From contig BDDD01005648.1 in assembly GCA_001972305.1 (NCBI GenBank), positions 1-64,000 on the forward strand: a stretch of DNA of 64,000 nucleotides. Direction: 5' to 3'. Below, one piece after another: positions 1 to 12,172 of the stretch. The stretch is from Cephalotus follicularis (lineage: Eukaryota > Streptophyta > Magnoliopsida > Oxalidales > Cephalotaceae). The notes below the pieces were generated by a model. It was given only the letters and a program-made list of their open reading frames with translations. It was not told the origin of the DNA and made no database searches. The position numbers and the translations under genes were made by a program. Each line of letters opens with the position of its first letter. The first letter of the stretch is position 1.

Positions 1-2941
1 CATGGTAACTTCGAGTTTTTAATTTTTTTCAGTGATAACTAAGCCTCAATATCAAACTAGTTAGTCAGGATCAACTTCATAAATCTTCTTTTTACATTGT
101 GCTCTATCTAGAATATATCCGTTGTAATTTCATTGTTGAGTGTATCATTTTCTATTACTTCTACTCATAGAATATTAAAGAGCAATTACATAGACCAGAT
201 AGAGAGAAATAGGAAAAAAAGGCAAAAGAAATAACAAAAACAAATAATTTTCTCTCCTCCTCTTCCTATCTCAGTGGACCAGATCCATGCAAAAATTACA
301 CAATTTTAAGTATACTCCTTTCCTTCCTCCTTTCTTTCATATCCCAACAGCTTAGTTTAGCTAAGAACTACTTCCTTTCCCCTTGCTCCTGTGTCCATCT
401 TCTTGAAATATATTACATTTTCTTAAGACATTTAAAAACCTACGTTTGACACACCTTAAATGATTTTGACACACCTTAAATGATTTTCTCATTTCTTATT
501 CTATCATTTTTAATATTCCCGCACGTCCATCTCAGCATTCTCAATACATCATAAATGAATAAATTTAAAAAGAAATCCTCTGGCGGTGGTTAATATCAAA
601 GCTAATAAACTTATTGTAGAATAAGTACATAATGATCAATGTAAGTTTTACGACCTGAAAAAACCATTCTAGAATACAATAACCACTTGGAATAAGGAAA
701 GAGAAAAAATTTGTTGAGAAGTGCCAAATACAATCCTCATTGTGCATCTTGATTAATTGACTTACATCTACTACTACTGGTGGGGTGAACACTAGATTTG
801 GTATGTTCGGAGAGATCATTATTGCCGAACTCAAAGCTTACATTGTATTTGCGGATAAAAGAGTAATTAAACGAACATCGATACATTTCTCCAAACTGTG
901 GCATCCTTGCCAACCTTGTTGAATTAGCCCCATTTTACTGGTCCATGTCCGCAAAGTTGCATCGGCAAGACCTACTGTGCAGAGGTTTCACAGTTTCATC
1001 AGCCTTTCTCACATTTATCATCATAACAATAAAAAAAAAAGTGTAAACAACTAAACAAGATACATTTTTTTCACCTTTTTACCCATAAAAATGCATCAAA
1101 CTTGCATTTCACAACAATACAAGGGATTTTTTTTTTTTTATCAAAGCATCATTGGCAGATCATTAATCCCAAAGAATATAAATGAAAAGTTCAAAACTAA
1201 AAAGAACATGTAATAAACTACTTTGACACAGTCAAATTACCTCTACATGGCTACACCCAAGGAAACAAGCAATATGGCATCAACTGGAGAATAGCTAGCA
1301 GATGATACAAAATGGCTTGGGTAACTCGAGTCAAAAAGTAGAAATTAAGATAAAGGATCAACAAAATAATCACTACATTTGGTAGGTGTTTTCATCATAT
1401 GCTCACTATATCCCAAATAGAAATTGCAGAAAAAAATAGCATGCAAGATGAATATAATATTGACAACATCTTCCAGGTAAAGCATCCTCAAAACATTCTA
1501 AGTCACACAATTGTAGAAATGCGCAGAAGTTAACCAACTAGTAGCACTAAAAGATTCCTGTGAGAACAGAAGCTCTAGCAAATTTATATGTTTTCTTTCA
1601 AAATTAGCATTCCTCTAAATTCAAAGAGGAGACAACATGGAAAATGTAACAAAAATATACGGAGAAGTAGGCGGTCTAGGCTTACTACATACCTCATGAG
1701 TTATTCCAAGAGGATCCATAATAAGGAAACTAAGGTTCTTTCACATTCCCCGTTCCAAATAGATAACTGTGGCCAGGGAAAATTAGCTTGCTATGAGTAT
1801 CTTCATCGGAGTTCTCATGTGAAGCTTACTCATGTAAGATTTACTTACCACGTCTTCCTACCTTTTTTCAATAAGGTAGCCTTCTTGGGCAGCAGTATCT
1901 TGTTCATTTGACTTCTTAGAGCATTATCTAAACTTTTTGGACCTGATTTTGTGCATATCAATGAAGATGCTGATAGTTTGAGGTCAGAGCCACTCACAGA
2001 TTCAAACTTAACGAATTGCAAGAGTTATAAACCTGATGCACAGAAATCAGGATTTTACTTTTGCTTAATTGATCGTCATTCAAGAGCTAGATATTCAGAG
2101 TTATGGTAATAGTCCGGAAGAAAACAGAAAACTATTTCAGTCATATTATTGCAGATATCATAAAAAACATCAAACCAACACAAAATAATATAGCAATTTT
2201 CTGGCCATTGTTCCCAAGAAACCTTAACATGGAATAAGAAATATAATTGTCCCGATATTAATGAAGCTATGACCATGTCAATGCCCTCACACAGCCTTAA
2301 ATACAGTGTCTTTTCTTCAATGACAGGGCAGGAGATACACTGTGAGTCTAATACAATCAAAGAAATTATCAAGAGAATGACACTCTCATTAACAGCTTGA
2401 TTAGCTATTTACCATGCAGTTAAGCCTTATACTTCATAGTACAACTGCTTGATTAACATTCTTGCCAACCAAAGTTTTGACAACTGACATTACAACGGAA
2501 GAAAAAATTATATACTGAAAACAGACAAAACCGCAAATCCAACATGGTAATCTAAACATGCAGCATCTTCAGATGAGCATTAATCTCAACAACAGATAGT
2601 ATGAGTTATCATCAGTATGATTTTTAGCTTGATGCCAATCTATTACAGATGTCTGGCAAAGATTCATATGCAGTATGTCTAATAGAATAACAGAATGCTT
2701 GGAAATAAAAGATAAAGCACAAATTTTAAGGAGTTCCAGATTCCACATAAGCTCTTTTCTTTTTAAATTGCACATCTTCCCTGAACTATATGTGAATGAA
2801 TGAAACTTTCTGCCCATCTAAAGCCAACAGTCATTCAGCAGCATCACCTCACGTTTCCCCTTTCTTCATCATTGCAAAAACAAACTTTAAAACTGATGGT
2901 TGCATGTAATTGATAAAATAAGCATACATATCGATTGCAAC
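1..2941. other. AT-rich non-coding region downstream of the PPR gene
   Basis: No open frame here resembles a known protein, and the short ORFs are not conserved-looking. A small tandem duplication of about 20 bp (core TTTGACACACCTTAAATGA) lies near 445-484. On the minus strand there are scattered GTATGT or GTAAGC donor-like sites, so part of the interval could be introns or 3' UTR of a minus-strand transcript that begins further right. I see no transposon termini, tRNA or other RNA gene. Confidence 0.5.
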
Positions 2942-3687
2942 TTATTGATCAATGTATCTTAAAATCACAAATTTCAAAGGTTCCAGCTTCAGAAGAAGAA
3001 TTCTCACGTTCTCCAAGCTCATAACAGCAATATGCTCAAGCTAAAACAAAATGGTTTCAACCACTGTTCCTTTGCAAGACAAAACCTACTCTAATTGCTG
3101 AAATTCAGCTCGTACAACTAAAATTGCGCTCCTAAGAAGTCAAAGGAAACAAAAATAAAGTAGCTTACCAATTGACCTTGAAGCACATGAGTCCACAAAT
3201 TCATATTTTGTTGGGTAGTTTGAGGACTTGCAACCTATTAGATCCAAAGAACAAAACTTTCCCAATCATGTTACAGCCGTTAGTCTTACCAACAATCAAC
3301 CTCGAGGTAAATTCCATCATAAAGGAGTTCATTTAATCACTACTCCGCTGTATAGCCTGAATCCTTTACCAGACTTTAAGCCTTATGCATAGTATTATAT
3401 AACCCCGGATCATAAGAGTGCCAAGTAGCTATAAAGAATAAAATGAATACGAGAACCATTGTAGGGAATGCTTGATCACTTCAATCATCAGCAAGTGAAA
3501 AAGATACAAAGTTACCTCATACATGCTAACAAAGCTGCGAAAGAAGTGACAGATCAACAAACTGGCCGGGCCTTCCAGCAATCTCACTGACAGCTGGATC
3601 ATTGTGGACTACCTCGAAATTAATTCTGCCGGAAAACTCAACCATTCGCACCCAAGTTGGCTTAATAAAAGGATTAGATGTCAATAT
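2942..3687 (-). other. Possible spliced exons of an unidentified minus-strand transcript
   Basis: Three minus-strand segments look like exons. Segment 3516-3687 follows a pyrimidine-rich TCTTTTCCAG acceptor, ends at a GTAAC donor, and is open for 53 codons (it includes WVRMVEFSGRINFEVV) until TAG at 3526-3528. Segment 3169-3234 is 66 bp, open throughout, follows an AATAG acceptor and ends at GTAAGC. Segment 2942-3040 follows a TTTTAG acceptor, continues that frame and ends in TAA. I do not recognise the protein. They could be the 3' end of a separate gene, a pseudogene, or spliced 3' UTR exons of the PPR transcript, whose stop lies only about 120 bp upstream of the first acceptor. Splice sites were judged by eye. 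Confidence 0.3.
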
Positions 3688-3810
3688 CTGGAAAAGATTA
3701 AAGAAATGCTAAATTCTCTTCTTCAAGACTTGCTTATTATGTAACACAGTTCAAATATAAGAAGAGACAACTTCTGAGACAATGACAAATAAAAATGTCT
3801 TCGGTACGCA

Positions 3811-5241
3811 TCAGCTTCCGAGCCTAGTAAAATGTGTGGCTAGCTCCTGGTCACCAGATTTCTTAAGATGTTCAACTATTCCATCAACATAAATAGCATT
3901 TAGTGGAATTCTTTTTTCAAGAACTAACCTTGCAAACTTTGAGGCTTCGATTAAATGGCTTTGTTGACAAAGCCCAGCTAAAAGAATAGAATAGATATCA
4001 GAGTCAATGGAAGACAAGAATTCTTTTTTTTCGATTTCCTCATAAAAACAAAACCCATCGATCACCCGTCCTTGCAAGCAAAGCTCTTTAATCATAATGC
4101 TGCAGGCTACACTATCAGGCTTCACCCCACTACCTAACATCTTCTTAAATAGCTTTTCTGCCTCCTCAACTCTTTTGATTCTTATCAAAGACACAACAAG
4201 AGAGCTATAGCAATCGTCATATGAAACAACACCACCTGCAACAGCTTTATCGATAAACTTATAAGCCTCCTCCACACGCCCCTCAACACAAAGGCCCTTA
4301 ATCAAAGTACTAGTTGTGACACGATTTGGAACACAGTTATGTCCTACCATTCTATCAAAAATCTTCAATGCCTCCATCGTCCTACCCTTTTCACAAAAAC
4401 TCTGCATTACAGTTGTGTATGTGACAACATTCGGACTGCAATCCCCAGTCTCTTTCTCCAGCTCCCCCAACATCCCCAATGCTGTCTCCTTGCTGCCATA
4501 CCGACAAACCCCATCAAGAAGAATCGAATACACCACAATATTAGGCACACAACCATGCCCTCTCATACCTTTAAACAACCCACAAGCTTCCTCCAATCTA
4601 CCCGCATTGCAAAACCCTTTGAGCATCCACACATACGTGACTATATCCGGAGAAAGATGAATCAAACCAATCTCTTCCATCAACTTTTGAGCCGTATCCA
4701 TATCACCATTTTCACTAAACAGTCTAATAACAACATTATACACAGTAGTATCTGCTCTCAAGTTAAATTCACTCATTTTCCTCAATACCCACAAAGCCTC
4801 ATTAGCAATCCTCGCCTGTCTACACAAACTCAAAACCACTTTAATCATCTTAATACTAACCACAAACCTGTTCTCCTTGTAATTCTCCATGAGATCAATA
4901 ATGATACGTGGGTTTTGGTTGATTTTGAAAACCTCACAAGCTCTGCTATACATAAATGAACTGTGCCTATAACCTGATTGGAGACCGGCCCAAATGAAGA
5001 ACCTAAGACCGATTTGAGATTGGTTAGGGACACATCTAAGAATAACATTATTGACACAAGTGGAGTCCAGCTTGGGATTGATTTGGAGTAGGGTTCGTTC
5101 AATGTTGTGGGTGGTGTTTTTTTTAATATGTGTGTAGATTTTATCAGCTTGTGAGTTAGTGGTGAAATGGAGACTGATGATTTTGTGGGTTTTGGATTTG
5201 ATTGAGAAAGAGAGGAAGCGAGATAGTGATGCTAGTGACAT
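3811..5241 (-). CDS. P-class pentatricopeptide repeat protein, probably mitochondrial
   Basis: A 476-residue intronless ORF, the usual structure of plant PPR genes. Residues 1-45 are rich in Ser, Lys and Arg with few acidic residues, which suggests an organellar, most likely mitochondrial, presequence. From about residue 130 to the end there are roughly eight to ten 35-residue PPR units, for example those starting near 165 (DTTVYNVVIRLF), 200 (DIVTYVWMLKGFC), 235 (NIVVYSILLDGVC), 271 (NVVTYTTVMQSFC) and 376. No E, DYW or SMR domain follows, so it is P-class. Such proteins bind organellar RNA sequence-specifically through residues 5 and 35 of each repeat and act in RNA stability, splicing or translation. 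From memory it resembles Arabidopsis At5g47360, which was not checked. The first in-frame ATG after upstream non-coding sequence was taken as start. The frame is intact. It appears to be the only functional host gene here. Confidence 0.9.
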   Translation of the reverse strand: MSLASLSRFLSFSIKSKTHKIISLHFTTNSQADKIYTHIKKNTTHNIERTLLQINPKLDSTCVNNVILRCVPNQSQIGLRFFIWAGLQSGYRHSSFMYSRACEVFKINQNPRIIIDLMENYKENRFVVSIKMIKVVLSLCRQARIANEALWVLRKMSEFNLRADTTVYNVVIRLFSENGDMDTAQKLMEEIGLIHLSPDIVTYVWMLKGFCNAGRLEEACGLFKGMRGHGCVPNIVVYSILLDGVCRYGSKETALGMLGELEKETGDCSPNVVTYTTVMQSFCEKGRTMEALKIFDRMVGHNCVPNRVTTSTLIKGLCVEGRVEEAYKFIDKAVAGGVVSYDDCYSSLVVSLIRIKRVEEAEKLFKKMLGSGVKPDSVACSIMIKELCLQGRVIDGFCFYEEIEKKEFLSSIDSDIYSILLAGLCQQSHLIEASKFARLVLEKRIPLNAIYVDGIVEHLKKSGDQELATHFTRLGS

Positions 5242-5996
5242 GGGTATAATTTTGTAAAGATTTCAGGAAATGGGTATTAATGATTTTGTGGGTTTTGTGT
5301 TTGATGATAGTGAAGTAGTGGCATGAGTATCCGATTTTTGTAGAGTTTTCCAATTTTAGGGTTTTACGAAGAAAATGAAGGGAAGTTTCAAGTAGTTCTG
5401 TGTTCATCTGTAAAGTGGGTATGCCGTGTCCCATATAACCACACTTTTCTAATGGTTTTTATTTCTTCTACGGTGCATGAAAGGAACGATGGAGTTTCAC
5501 GGAGTGATAAATAGATCATACAATTTAGTAGCCATGTGAAAAAAAAATGACCAAACTGACATTTTTTTTGTGAGGTGTGAATCGATTTTTTTTTTTTTAA
5601 TTAGTATAATTGTGGTTTTGAAAATCGTAGAATCGAAATTTTACGGTTTTGTTTGAAAAAATTCTCTATCTTTTACCACATTACCTAAGTCCTAGCCTTT
5701 AAGCCTTTAATGGTCGATTGTTACGAGATATCTTAGATATCCTTTAAATTTGACTTTTTTTTTAAATTTTTATATGAATATTTTAGATGATATAATACTA
5801 TAATAAAAATTTAAATAGTCAAATAATTTTGTAAAGTGATACACTAAATAAATTTGTATTTGCGCATACCCTAGTATGTCGGATACCCTCTATAATATTA
5901 CAGCACATTAAGCGACCTCTTATAATTCATCTCAATCTTATAATCCCACACTACAAAAAACATAATCTCTTTATCTCCCTGTCTACGATAATTTTG
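5242..5996. promoter_or_regulatory. Upstream region of the PPR gene
   Basis: This AT-rich interval holds the presumptive promoter and 5' UTR of the minus-strand PPR gene. An 18-bp stretch (ATGATTTTGTGGGTTTTG) inside the PPR coding start near 5174 recurs near 5279, just upstream of the start codon. That direct duplication makes a misleading overlapping ORF at 5156-5434. A retrotransposon begins at 6002, so only about 760 bp of unbroken upstream sequence remain. No clear TATA box or other named element was assigned. Confidence 0.45.
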
Positions 5997-6001
5997 CATA
6001 T
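5997..6001. repeat. Left target-site duplication of element 1 (CATAT)
   Basis: The five bases before the TG of the 5' LTR are CATAT. They match the five bases directly after the CA of the 3' LTR at 16646-16650. A perfect 5-bp duplication is typical of gypsy integrase and shows that both outer ends are original. Confidence 0.9.
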
Positions 6002-6492
6002 TGATATGGGAAAAAATCTTTCTTAATTTGCTTTGCCACGTGTCCTCGGGAGAGTGAGCCAGGTATGCGGCTGAGAGCTCTAATTTTGGAAAGAATAATG
6101 CCAAATAAAGGAATGACATCATTTTAGGTGGAGAATAAGAGAAATGACCCGAGATCCTCGGCATTTCCTTAAGGGATAGATATCAGCTCCGAAAATCATG
6201 AACGACAGTTACAATCACCCCCTATAAATGCAAGAATCCAAGACATAGCACAGGTCCGCCACTTTAACACTCAAAAGCACCCTGTGATTCTGTTTCCTGC
6301 CTTGTCTGACTTTATCATCGGAGTGTCCCCGGGAGAAAAACCTCATGGACCTTCGTACAATTTGCCTTTCTTGTGCAGGGAATACAGTCACACCATTCAA
6401 ACTACCTTCTCGGAGTATCTTGAAGCGTTTCCTTCAACAAATCAAGCCCCTACACGTGGGGTACTGTTGAAGAAAGGATTTTTGCATTAACA
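6002..6492 (+). repeat. 5' LTR of Tat element 1
   Basis: A 491-bp LTR running from TGATATGGGAAAAAAT to GCATTAACA. A TATAAAT box lies near 6223, placing U3 to its left and the transcript start shortly after. The block around GGAGTGTCCCCGGGAG is shared with every other LTR of this family in the window. Confidence 0.93.
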
Positions 6493-6493
6493 G

Positions 6494-6511
6494 TTAGCGC
6501 CGTCTGTGGGA
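6494..6511 (+). other. Primer binding site of element 1
   Basis: TTAGCGCCGTCTGTGGG starts two bases after the LTR. It matches the 3' end of plant tRNA-Asp (TGGCGCCGT) over about nine bases with one change, and element 2 has a similar site at 48762. The tRNA assignment is from memory of plant tRNA-Asp and is tentative. Confidence 0.65.
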
Positions 6512-6537
6512 AACCTGACAAAAAGCTATCAAGAATT

Positions 6538-8170
6538 ATGCCTCCGAGAAAGAACAACAACCATTCCCCTCTTGATGGCAGCCAGGCTGCTACTGGAAAC
6601 AACCCAGCTTCAACCGGCCAAGTTGCCGTCACTGCCGAGCAAGCTCCCATCACTGGGGAGCAATTCACACAGCTGCTTCAGGGAGTGGAGCGCTTCACAA
6701 ACTTGTTGGCTACCAGTTTAGCCAACCAAAATCAGGTCGGACCTTCTCAACAGGTGGTCCGAGGATACTCTAGACAGCACAGGCCAACCCAGGAGAACCA
6801 ACGCTCCCGTAGGCAAAGGTGAAACCCGCCAAGAGGCATGCTTCCCGCAAGGCGGTTAGGGGTTGATACTCCCTTGAGGAGGAGAGCTGAGATTAATACA
6901 TCTAAGATTGCAGAGTCCTCAACTGCCCAGAATCACAACAACGATCCCCGACCAGAGCATCCCGAGCACCAAGCAATGGAAGTGGATCCCCAGGGGGATG
7001 CTGAGGAGATACATGTGCTCTCCAATGCCTCGCACTGGACCAGAACAGTGCGAAGGAGTAGGGTGGACCACACGACCACACTGGCGGGGGAGTCGCGGGT
7101 TTCTAGCAGGGTTAGGAACATTGAAGATGTTAAGCAAGCAATGAACAAAATGCTTGCAGAGATGGAGAAAAGGTTCCGAGGAGCCGAACGGCCAAGGGGA
7201 TATCTATCCGATGTGCACAATATTAGTGCCAACCCCTTCACTTTCGAGATCATGAAGGAGCGTGTCCCTAGTGGATTCCGGTTCCCGAGTCTCCAGGAGT
7301 ATGATGGGTCCATGGATCCCATCCAGCATGTGCGCACCTATATCCAAACCATGTTAGTGCACCAAGCCTCGGATGCCACACTTTGCCGAGGATTCCCGGT
7401 AACACTGACTGGAGCATCCCAGTCATGGTATTCTACCCTGACAGAGGGTTGAGTGGAGAATTTCGATCAGTTTGCGGAACTGTTCGTGACGAAGTTCCTC
7501 AACAGCACCACGCAGAGGAGAAACTCAACCCATTTGTGCAGGGGAGAGATGAATCATTGAGAGACTACCTCACCAGGTTCAACAAGGAGTCTTTCACAGT
7601 GAAAGACCTGGAGCCATCATTCGCTCTGGCAGTACTGCATAGTGGGCTGAAGGACAACTCCACCTTCACTTTGTCTCTGTTGAAGAAGCCCGCGGTGGAT
7701 ATGGCGGACCTGCTGAGAATAGCAGAGAGGTATATCAATGCCGAGGAGGGATGGCAGCCAGGAAGCAAAAAACATCCTCGTTGGGCCATCTAGTGGAGAA
7801 AGGGGAGCATTCACGAAATGCTCTCGGGAAGAAAGAGAAGAGGAAGGAGATGTCTGAGCTCCGTAAGGATAACCTCAGGCACAAGCTCTCTAGGATAGAG
7901 GAGTCACCACGGGAGGGAGGGGGGAGGTTGGGGCCCCATCCCGGCTTACAACAATTTCGCCCCTCTCCTGGAGACACGTACCAGAATACTTGTAGTGGAG
8001 AAGGACAAGGTCCCCATCCAATGGACCGCACCTTTGAGATCCTCGGCTGAGAAGAGGGATACGGAGAAGTATTGATGGTACCATCGTGACCACGGGCACC
8101 ATACCGAGGAGTGAAGGCACCTAAAGAATCAGATTGAGGACCTAATTCGCAAGGGGCACCTACGCAAGTA
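6538..8170 (+). pseudogene. gag: gag of Tat element 1 (broken)
   Basis: The reading frame starts at ATG 6538 (MPPRKNNN), shared with element 2. In-frame TGA codons at about 6820 and 7450 and a frameshift near 7525 interrupt it. The region 7240-7730 encodes a retrotransposon gag core (SGFRFPSLQEYDGSMDPIQH, then QSWYSTL and ESLRDYLTRFNKES). Near 8075-8115 a zinc-knuckle-like segment (YHRDHGHHTEEC) precedes the RKGHLRKYVDR linker; the residue aligned to its first Cys is lost to a stop. Gag would form the virus-like particle and package element RNA. No intact product is possible. Confidence 0.85.
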
Positions 8171-11100
8171 TGTGGATAGGAATGCTCCTCATGAAAGAAG
8201 GGAGCGCAGAGAACAAGCTCCACAGCAGCCAGAGGAGCAGCAACATCAGCCCAAAGGTGTCATCCACACCATCTCTGGTGGGGTCGCATCTAGTGGCGAC
8301 CATAAAAATTCTAGAAAAGCCTATGGAAGGCAATCCCTTGCTATGCAACAGATTCAGCATAGCAAGAGGTTGAAGACTGGTGGAGATGAGGAGGTGATAT
8401 CCTTCTCCAAGGCGGACTATGAGGAAGTACGTCTCCCTCTTGATGATCCAGTGGTAGTAACTCTTCTGGTGGAACTTTTCACTATGAAGAGGATCCTTAT
8501 TGATAGCGGGAGCTCGACAGATATCTTGTATAAACATGCATTTGATCAGCTAAAGATACCGACCGATCAGCTCAGGCCTGTGAAGACCCCGTTGGTTGGC
8601 TTTGCAGGGGAGATGGTCCATCCTCTGGGATCCATCGACCTGTCCGTGGTGGCAGGCACGACCCCACGTCAGATCCAGGTGCATATGACATTCCTGGTAG
8701 TGGACACACCAAGCTCGTACAATGCTATAATCGGGCGTCCAGGTTTGAACTTGTTGGAGGGAATAGTGTCTACAAGACACTTGGTGATGAAATTTCCAAC
8801 GAGGTTTGGCGTGGGTGAAGTTAGAAGAGATCAGCAGGTAGCAAGACAGTGCTACAAAACTGCCGTGATGGACAAGGGGAAGGATAAGACCTTGTCCATT
8901 GCAAATGTGGAGCTCATAGGGGATGTGGAGCCCGAGCGACCACAGCTTGTTGAAGAGGTGTTACAAGTGCCCTTGGAGGAGGGCTATGAAGAAAGAATTA
9001 TCCAAGTCGGCTCTCAACTTGGAGAGGTGGAGAATGAGGAACTTATAACGTTCCTCAGAACTAATAGAGATGTTTTTGCTTGGTTAGGAGATGAGGCTCT
9101 CAGGATCAGCCCAGAAGTTATGGTCTACAAGCTAAGCGTGGATCCTTTGAGGCCTCCGACCAGGCAGAAGAAAAGGAACTTTGCTCCCGAGAGGCAGCAG
9201 GTAATAGCCGAGGAGGTGAGCAAGCTATTACAAGCGGGGTTCATCAGGGAAGTGCACTACTCAGACTAGCTGGCGAACCCGGTCCTAGTCAAAAAAGCAA
9301 ATGGCAAGTGGAGGATGTGTATTGACTTCACAGACCTCAACAAAGCTTGTTGAAATGATCACTTCCCTCTCCCAATGATTGATCAGTTGGTGGACGCAAC
9401 CTCGGAGTATAGGATGCTAAGCTTCTTGGATGCCTACTCGGGGTATAATCAAATCCCCATGTATGGACCCGACGAGAGCAAGAAAGCCTTCATCACTGAC
9501 AGGTGCATGTACTGTTACAAAGTCATGCCCTTTGGATTGAAGAATACCGGGGTAACCTACCAACGATTGGTCAACAAGATCTTTGAGCCTCAGATAGGGA
9601 AAAACATGGACGTTTATATTGACGATATGCTCGTCAAGACGCCAGCAAGGAGCCCCCAAATTAAAAACTTGGAGGAAACTTTTGGAGTGTTAAGGAGATA
9701 TAAAATGAAGCTCAATCATTCAAAGTGTACTTTTGGGGTCACCTCTGGTAAGTTCCTCGGGTTCATGGTCTCAAGCAGGGGAATAGAAGCCAACCCGGAG
9801 AAAATTTCAGCAGTACAGAGCATGAGGCCTCCTCAGACCATCAGGGATATGCAGAGGTTGAACAGAAGAATAGCAGCCCTGAGCAGGTTTGTCTCAAAGT
9901 CAGTAGAGATGTATCTCCCTTTTTTCAAAGTATTGAGAGATCCTAAGGGATTTTCTTGGTCGGAAGAATGTCAAGCAGCCTTCGACAAGTTGAAGGAATA
10001 CTTGGTTTTCCCTCCTTTGATATCAAAACCTAAGGACGGGGAAGACCTGTATTTGTACCTTGCGGTAACAACGGGCGCAGTGAGTGCAGTGCTTGTCAGA
10101 GAAGAGGAGAGAGTTCAAATGCCAGTATATTATGTCAGCAAAGCCTTAAGCGATGCTGAGGGGAGGTATCCGGAGGTATAAAAATTTTCTTATGCTCTGA
10201 TCATAGCAGCAAGGAAGTTGAGGCCGTACTTCCAAGCTCATACTATCAAGGTCCTGTCCGACTAACCACTAAGACAAGTACTAGCAAAGCCAGACCTCTC
10301 GGGAAGGCTGATCAAGTGGTCAGTCGAATTAGGTGAGTATGATGTGAAGTTCAAAGCCAGACCAGCAATAAAATCACAGGTCTTAGCAGGTTTTGTAGGA
10401 GATCATACACTTACGGAGTGTATGGAAGAAGACACCTCTAAAGAAGAGAAGGGGCTATGGAAGTTGTCCGTGGATGGCTCATCCTGCCTCTCTGGCAGTG
10501 AAGCATGATTGTTGTTAACAAGTCCGGATGGGTGGACCATAGAATAGGTTCTGAGGTTTCGATTCAAGGCCACAAACATGAGGCCGAGTGGGAGGCTCTG
10601 ATCACTGGGCTGATAATTGTAAAGCACTTTGAGGTTCAAAAAATAGAAGCCTCCAGTGATTCTCAGCTAGTAGTTGGTTTGGCGAGTGGCGAGTATGAAT
10701 CCAGAGAAGACTCCATGGCTAAGTACTTAACATACTTTCAGAGTTTGAAGTCATCCTTCCAAACAATTAGAATCTTGAAGGTGCCCACAGCAGAAAATGC
10801 CCGAGTAGACCAGTTGTCCAAGTTAGCAACAGCGGAGGGGTTGCAGAGGAATAAAACAATACTGATGGACTACCTGGATAGGCACACCGTCTCGGAGGTA
10901 GACTTAATGGACGTAGATGTGCCGTCAGAGCCAAACTGGATGACTCCATTTATCAATTGGCTGAGGAACGGGATTTTGCCCGAGGACCCCATCGAATCCA
11001 GAAAACTGGTGTACAGAGCAAACAGATACCAACTCCGAGATGGGATCCTCTACAAAAGGTCATTCTCTTATCCTTGGCTGAGGTGTATGACTCCCCTAGA

Positions 11101-12172
11101 GGCCAATTATGCTCTAAGGAAAGTCCATTAAGAAGTCTGTGGCAATCACACGGGGGGCAGAACCTTGTCCCATAAATTATTGAGGCAATGCTATTTCTGG
11201 CCGACCATGTACCAGGATGTCATAGACTTTGTAAGGAAGTACGATAAGTGTCAGAGGTATGCCAACAGAAGCAGGAGACCCTCAGAACCTTTGACATCTA
11301 TCATGACACCATGGCCCTTTACTCAGTGGGGGATGGATTTCGTGGGACCATTACCAGTGGCAATAGGGCAGAGGAAGTTTCTCATTGTGGCAGTGGACTA
11401 CTTCACCAAATGGGTAGAAGCAGAACCTCTGGCCATGATCACGGAGAAGAACACATAGAGCTTTGTATGGAAATCAATCATCTGCAGATTTGGAGTCTCT
11501 AGAGTAATAGTCTCAGATAATGGGAAACAGTTCGATTGCCAGGCTTTCCGCGATTTTTGTGAAGAATGGAGAATAGAGCATAGGCTAGCCTCAGTAGCCT
11601 ACCCCCAGAGTAACGGTCAAGCCGAGGTGATCAACCGAGAAATCATATCGGGCTTGAAGAAGCGCCTTGAGCATAGTAAGGAAAGATGGACAGAGGAGCT
11701 ACCAAGTGTGCTATGGGCTTATAGAACCACTCCTTGGACCACAACTTGTGAGTCCCTATACAACCTTTGTTTTGGAACTGAAGTTATGATACCGATGGAG
11801 ATTGGTGTACAGTCGTCAAGAGTTGTGCATTTCATCGAAGAAAATAATGAAGAAGGGTTGAGGACCCTCCTCGACTTAGTGGAAGAGCTCAGAGACAAGG
11901 CAGCTATCAAAGTTGCAGCATACCAACAGAGGGTGGGCCGTTACTATAACAAAAGGGTACACCCTCGACCATTAAGGGAAGGAGACATAGTCCTACGCAA
12001 CTCCGCTATTGCAGATCCAACCGGTACAAGGGGAAAGCTAGTCCCTAATTGGGAAGGACCATACAAGGTCAAGAGAGTGCTCCGCCCAGGAACATTCAAA
12101 CTTGAAACTCTGGGGGGCAAGGAGATTCTGAGAGCTTGGAATGCCAAGCTTCTGAGGAAGTATTACCAGTGA
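8171..12172 (+). pseudogene. pol: pol of Tat element 1: protease, RT, RNase H, archaeal-type RNase H, integrase (broken)
   Basis: The aspartic protease has its LIDSGSS motif near 8500. RT spans about 9150-9900 with YIDDML near 9615 and MPFGLKN near 9525. RNase H follows (AVSAVLVREEE near 10080), then an archaeal-type RNase H near 10455-10830 (KLSVDGSS, EASSDSQLVV, ADQLSKLA-like). Integrase covers 11130-12172 with a zinc-binding HHCC region, MDFVGPLP, VIVSDNGKQF and AEVINRE, ending in a GPYKVKRVL-type C-terminal domain. In-frame stops occur at 9267, 9351, 10179, about 10263, 11129 and 11456, with a frameshift in the second RNase H. The dual RNase H is a hallmark of the Tat clade. The enzyme set is complete in order but none can be made intact. 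Confidence 0.88.

Noticed and set aside
4316..5102. ORFs overlapping the PPR gene (plus strand 4316-4660 and 4339-4959; minus strand, other frame, 4845-5102)
   Set aside because: They lie inside the intact PPR coding sequence in other frames and have no domain character.
5156..5434. 92-residue minus-strand ORF across the PPR start
   Set aside because: It is an out-of-frame read that includes a local duplication of the PPR start region; the 476-residue frame is clearly the real one.
6933..7337. 134-residue minus-strand ORF inside gag of element 1
   Set aside because: It is a shadow of the gag coding sequence; element 2 shows a similar shadow, as expected from codon bias, and not the real antisense gene, which lies after pol.
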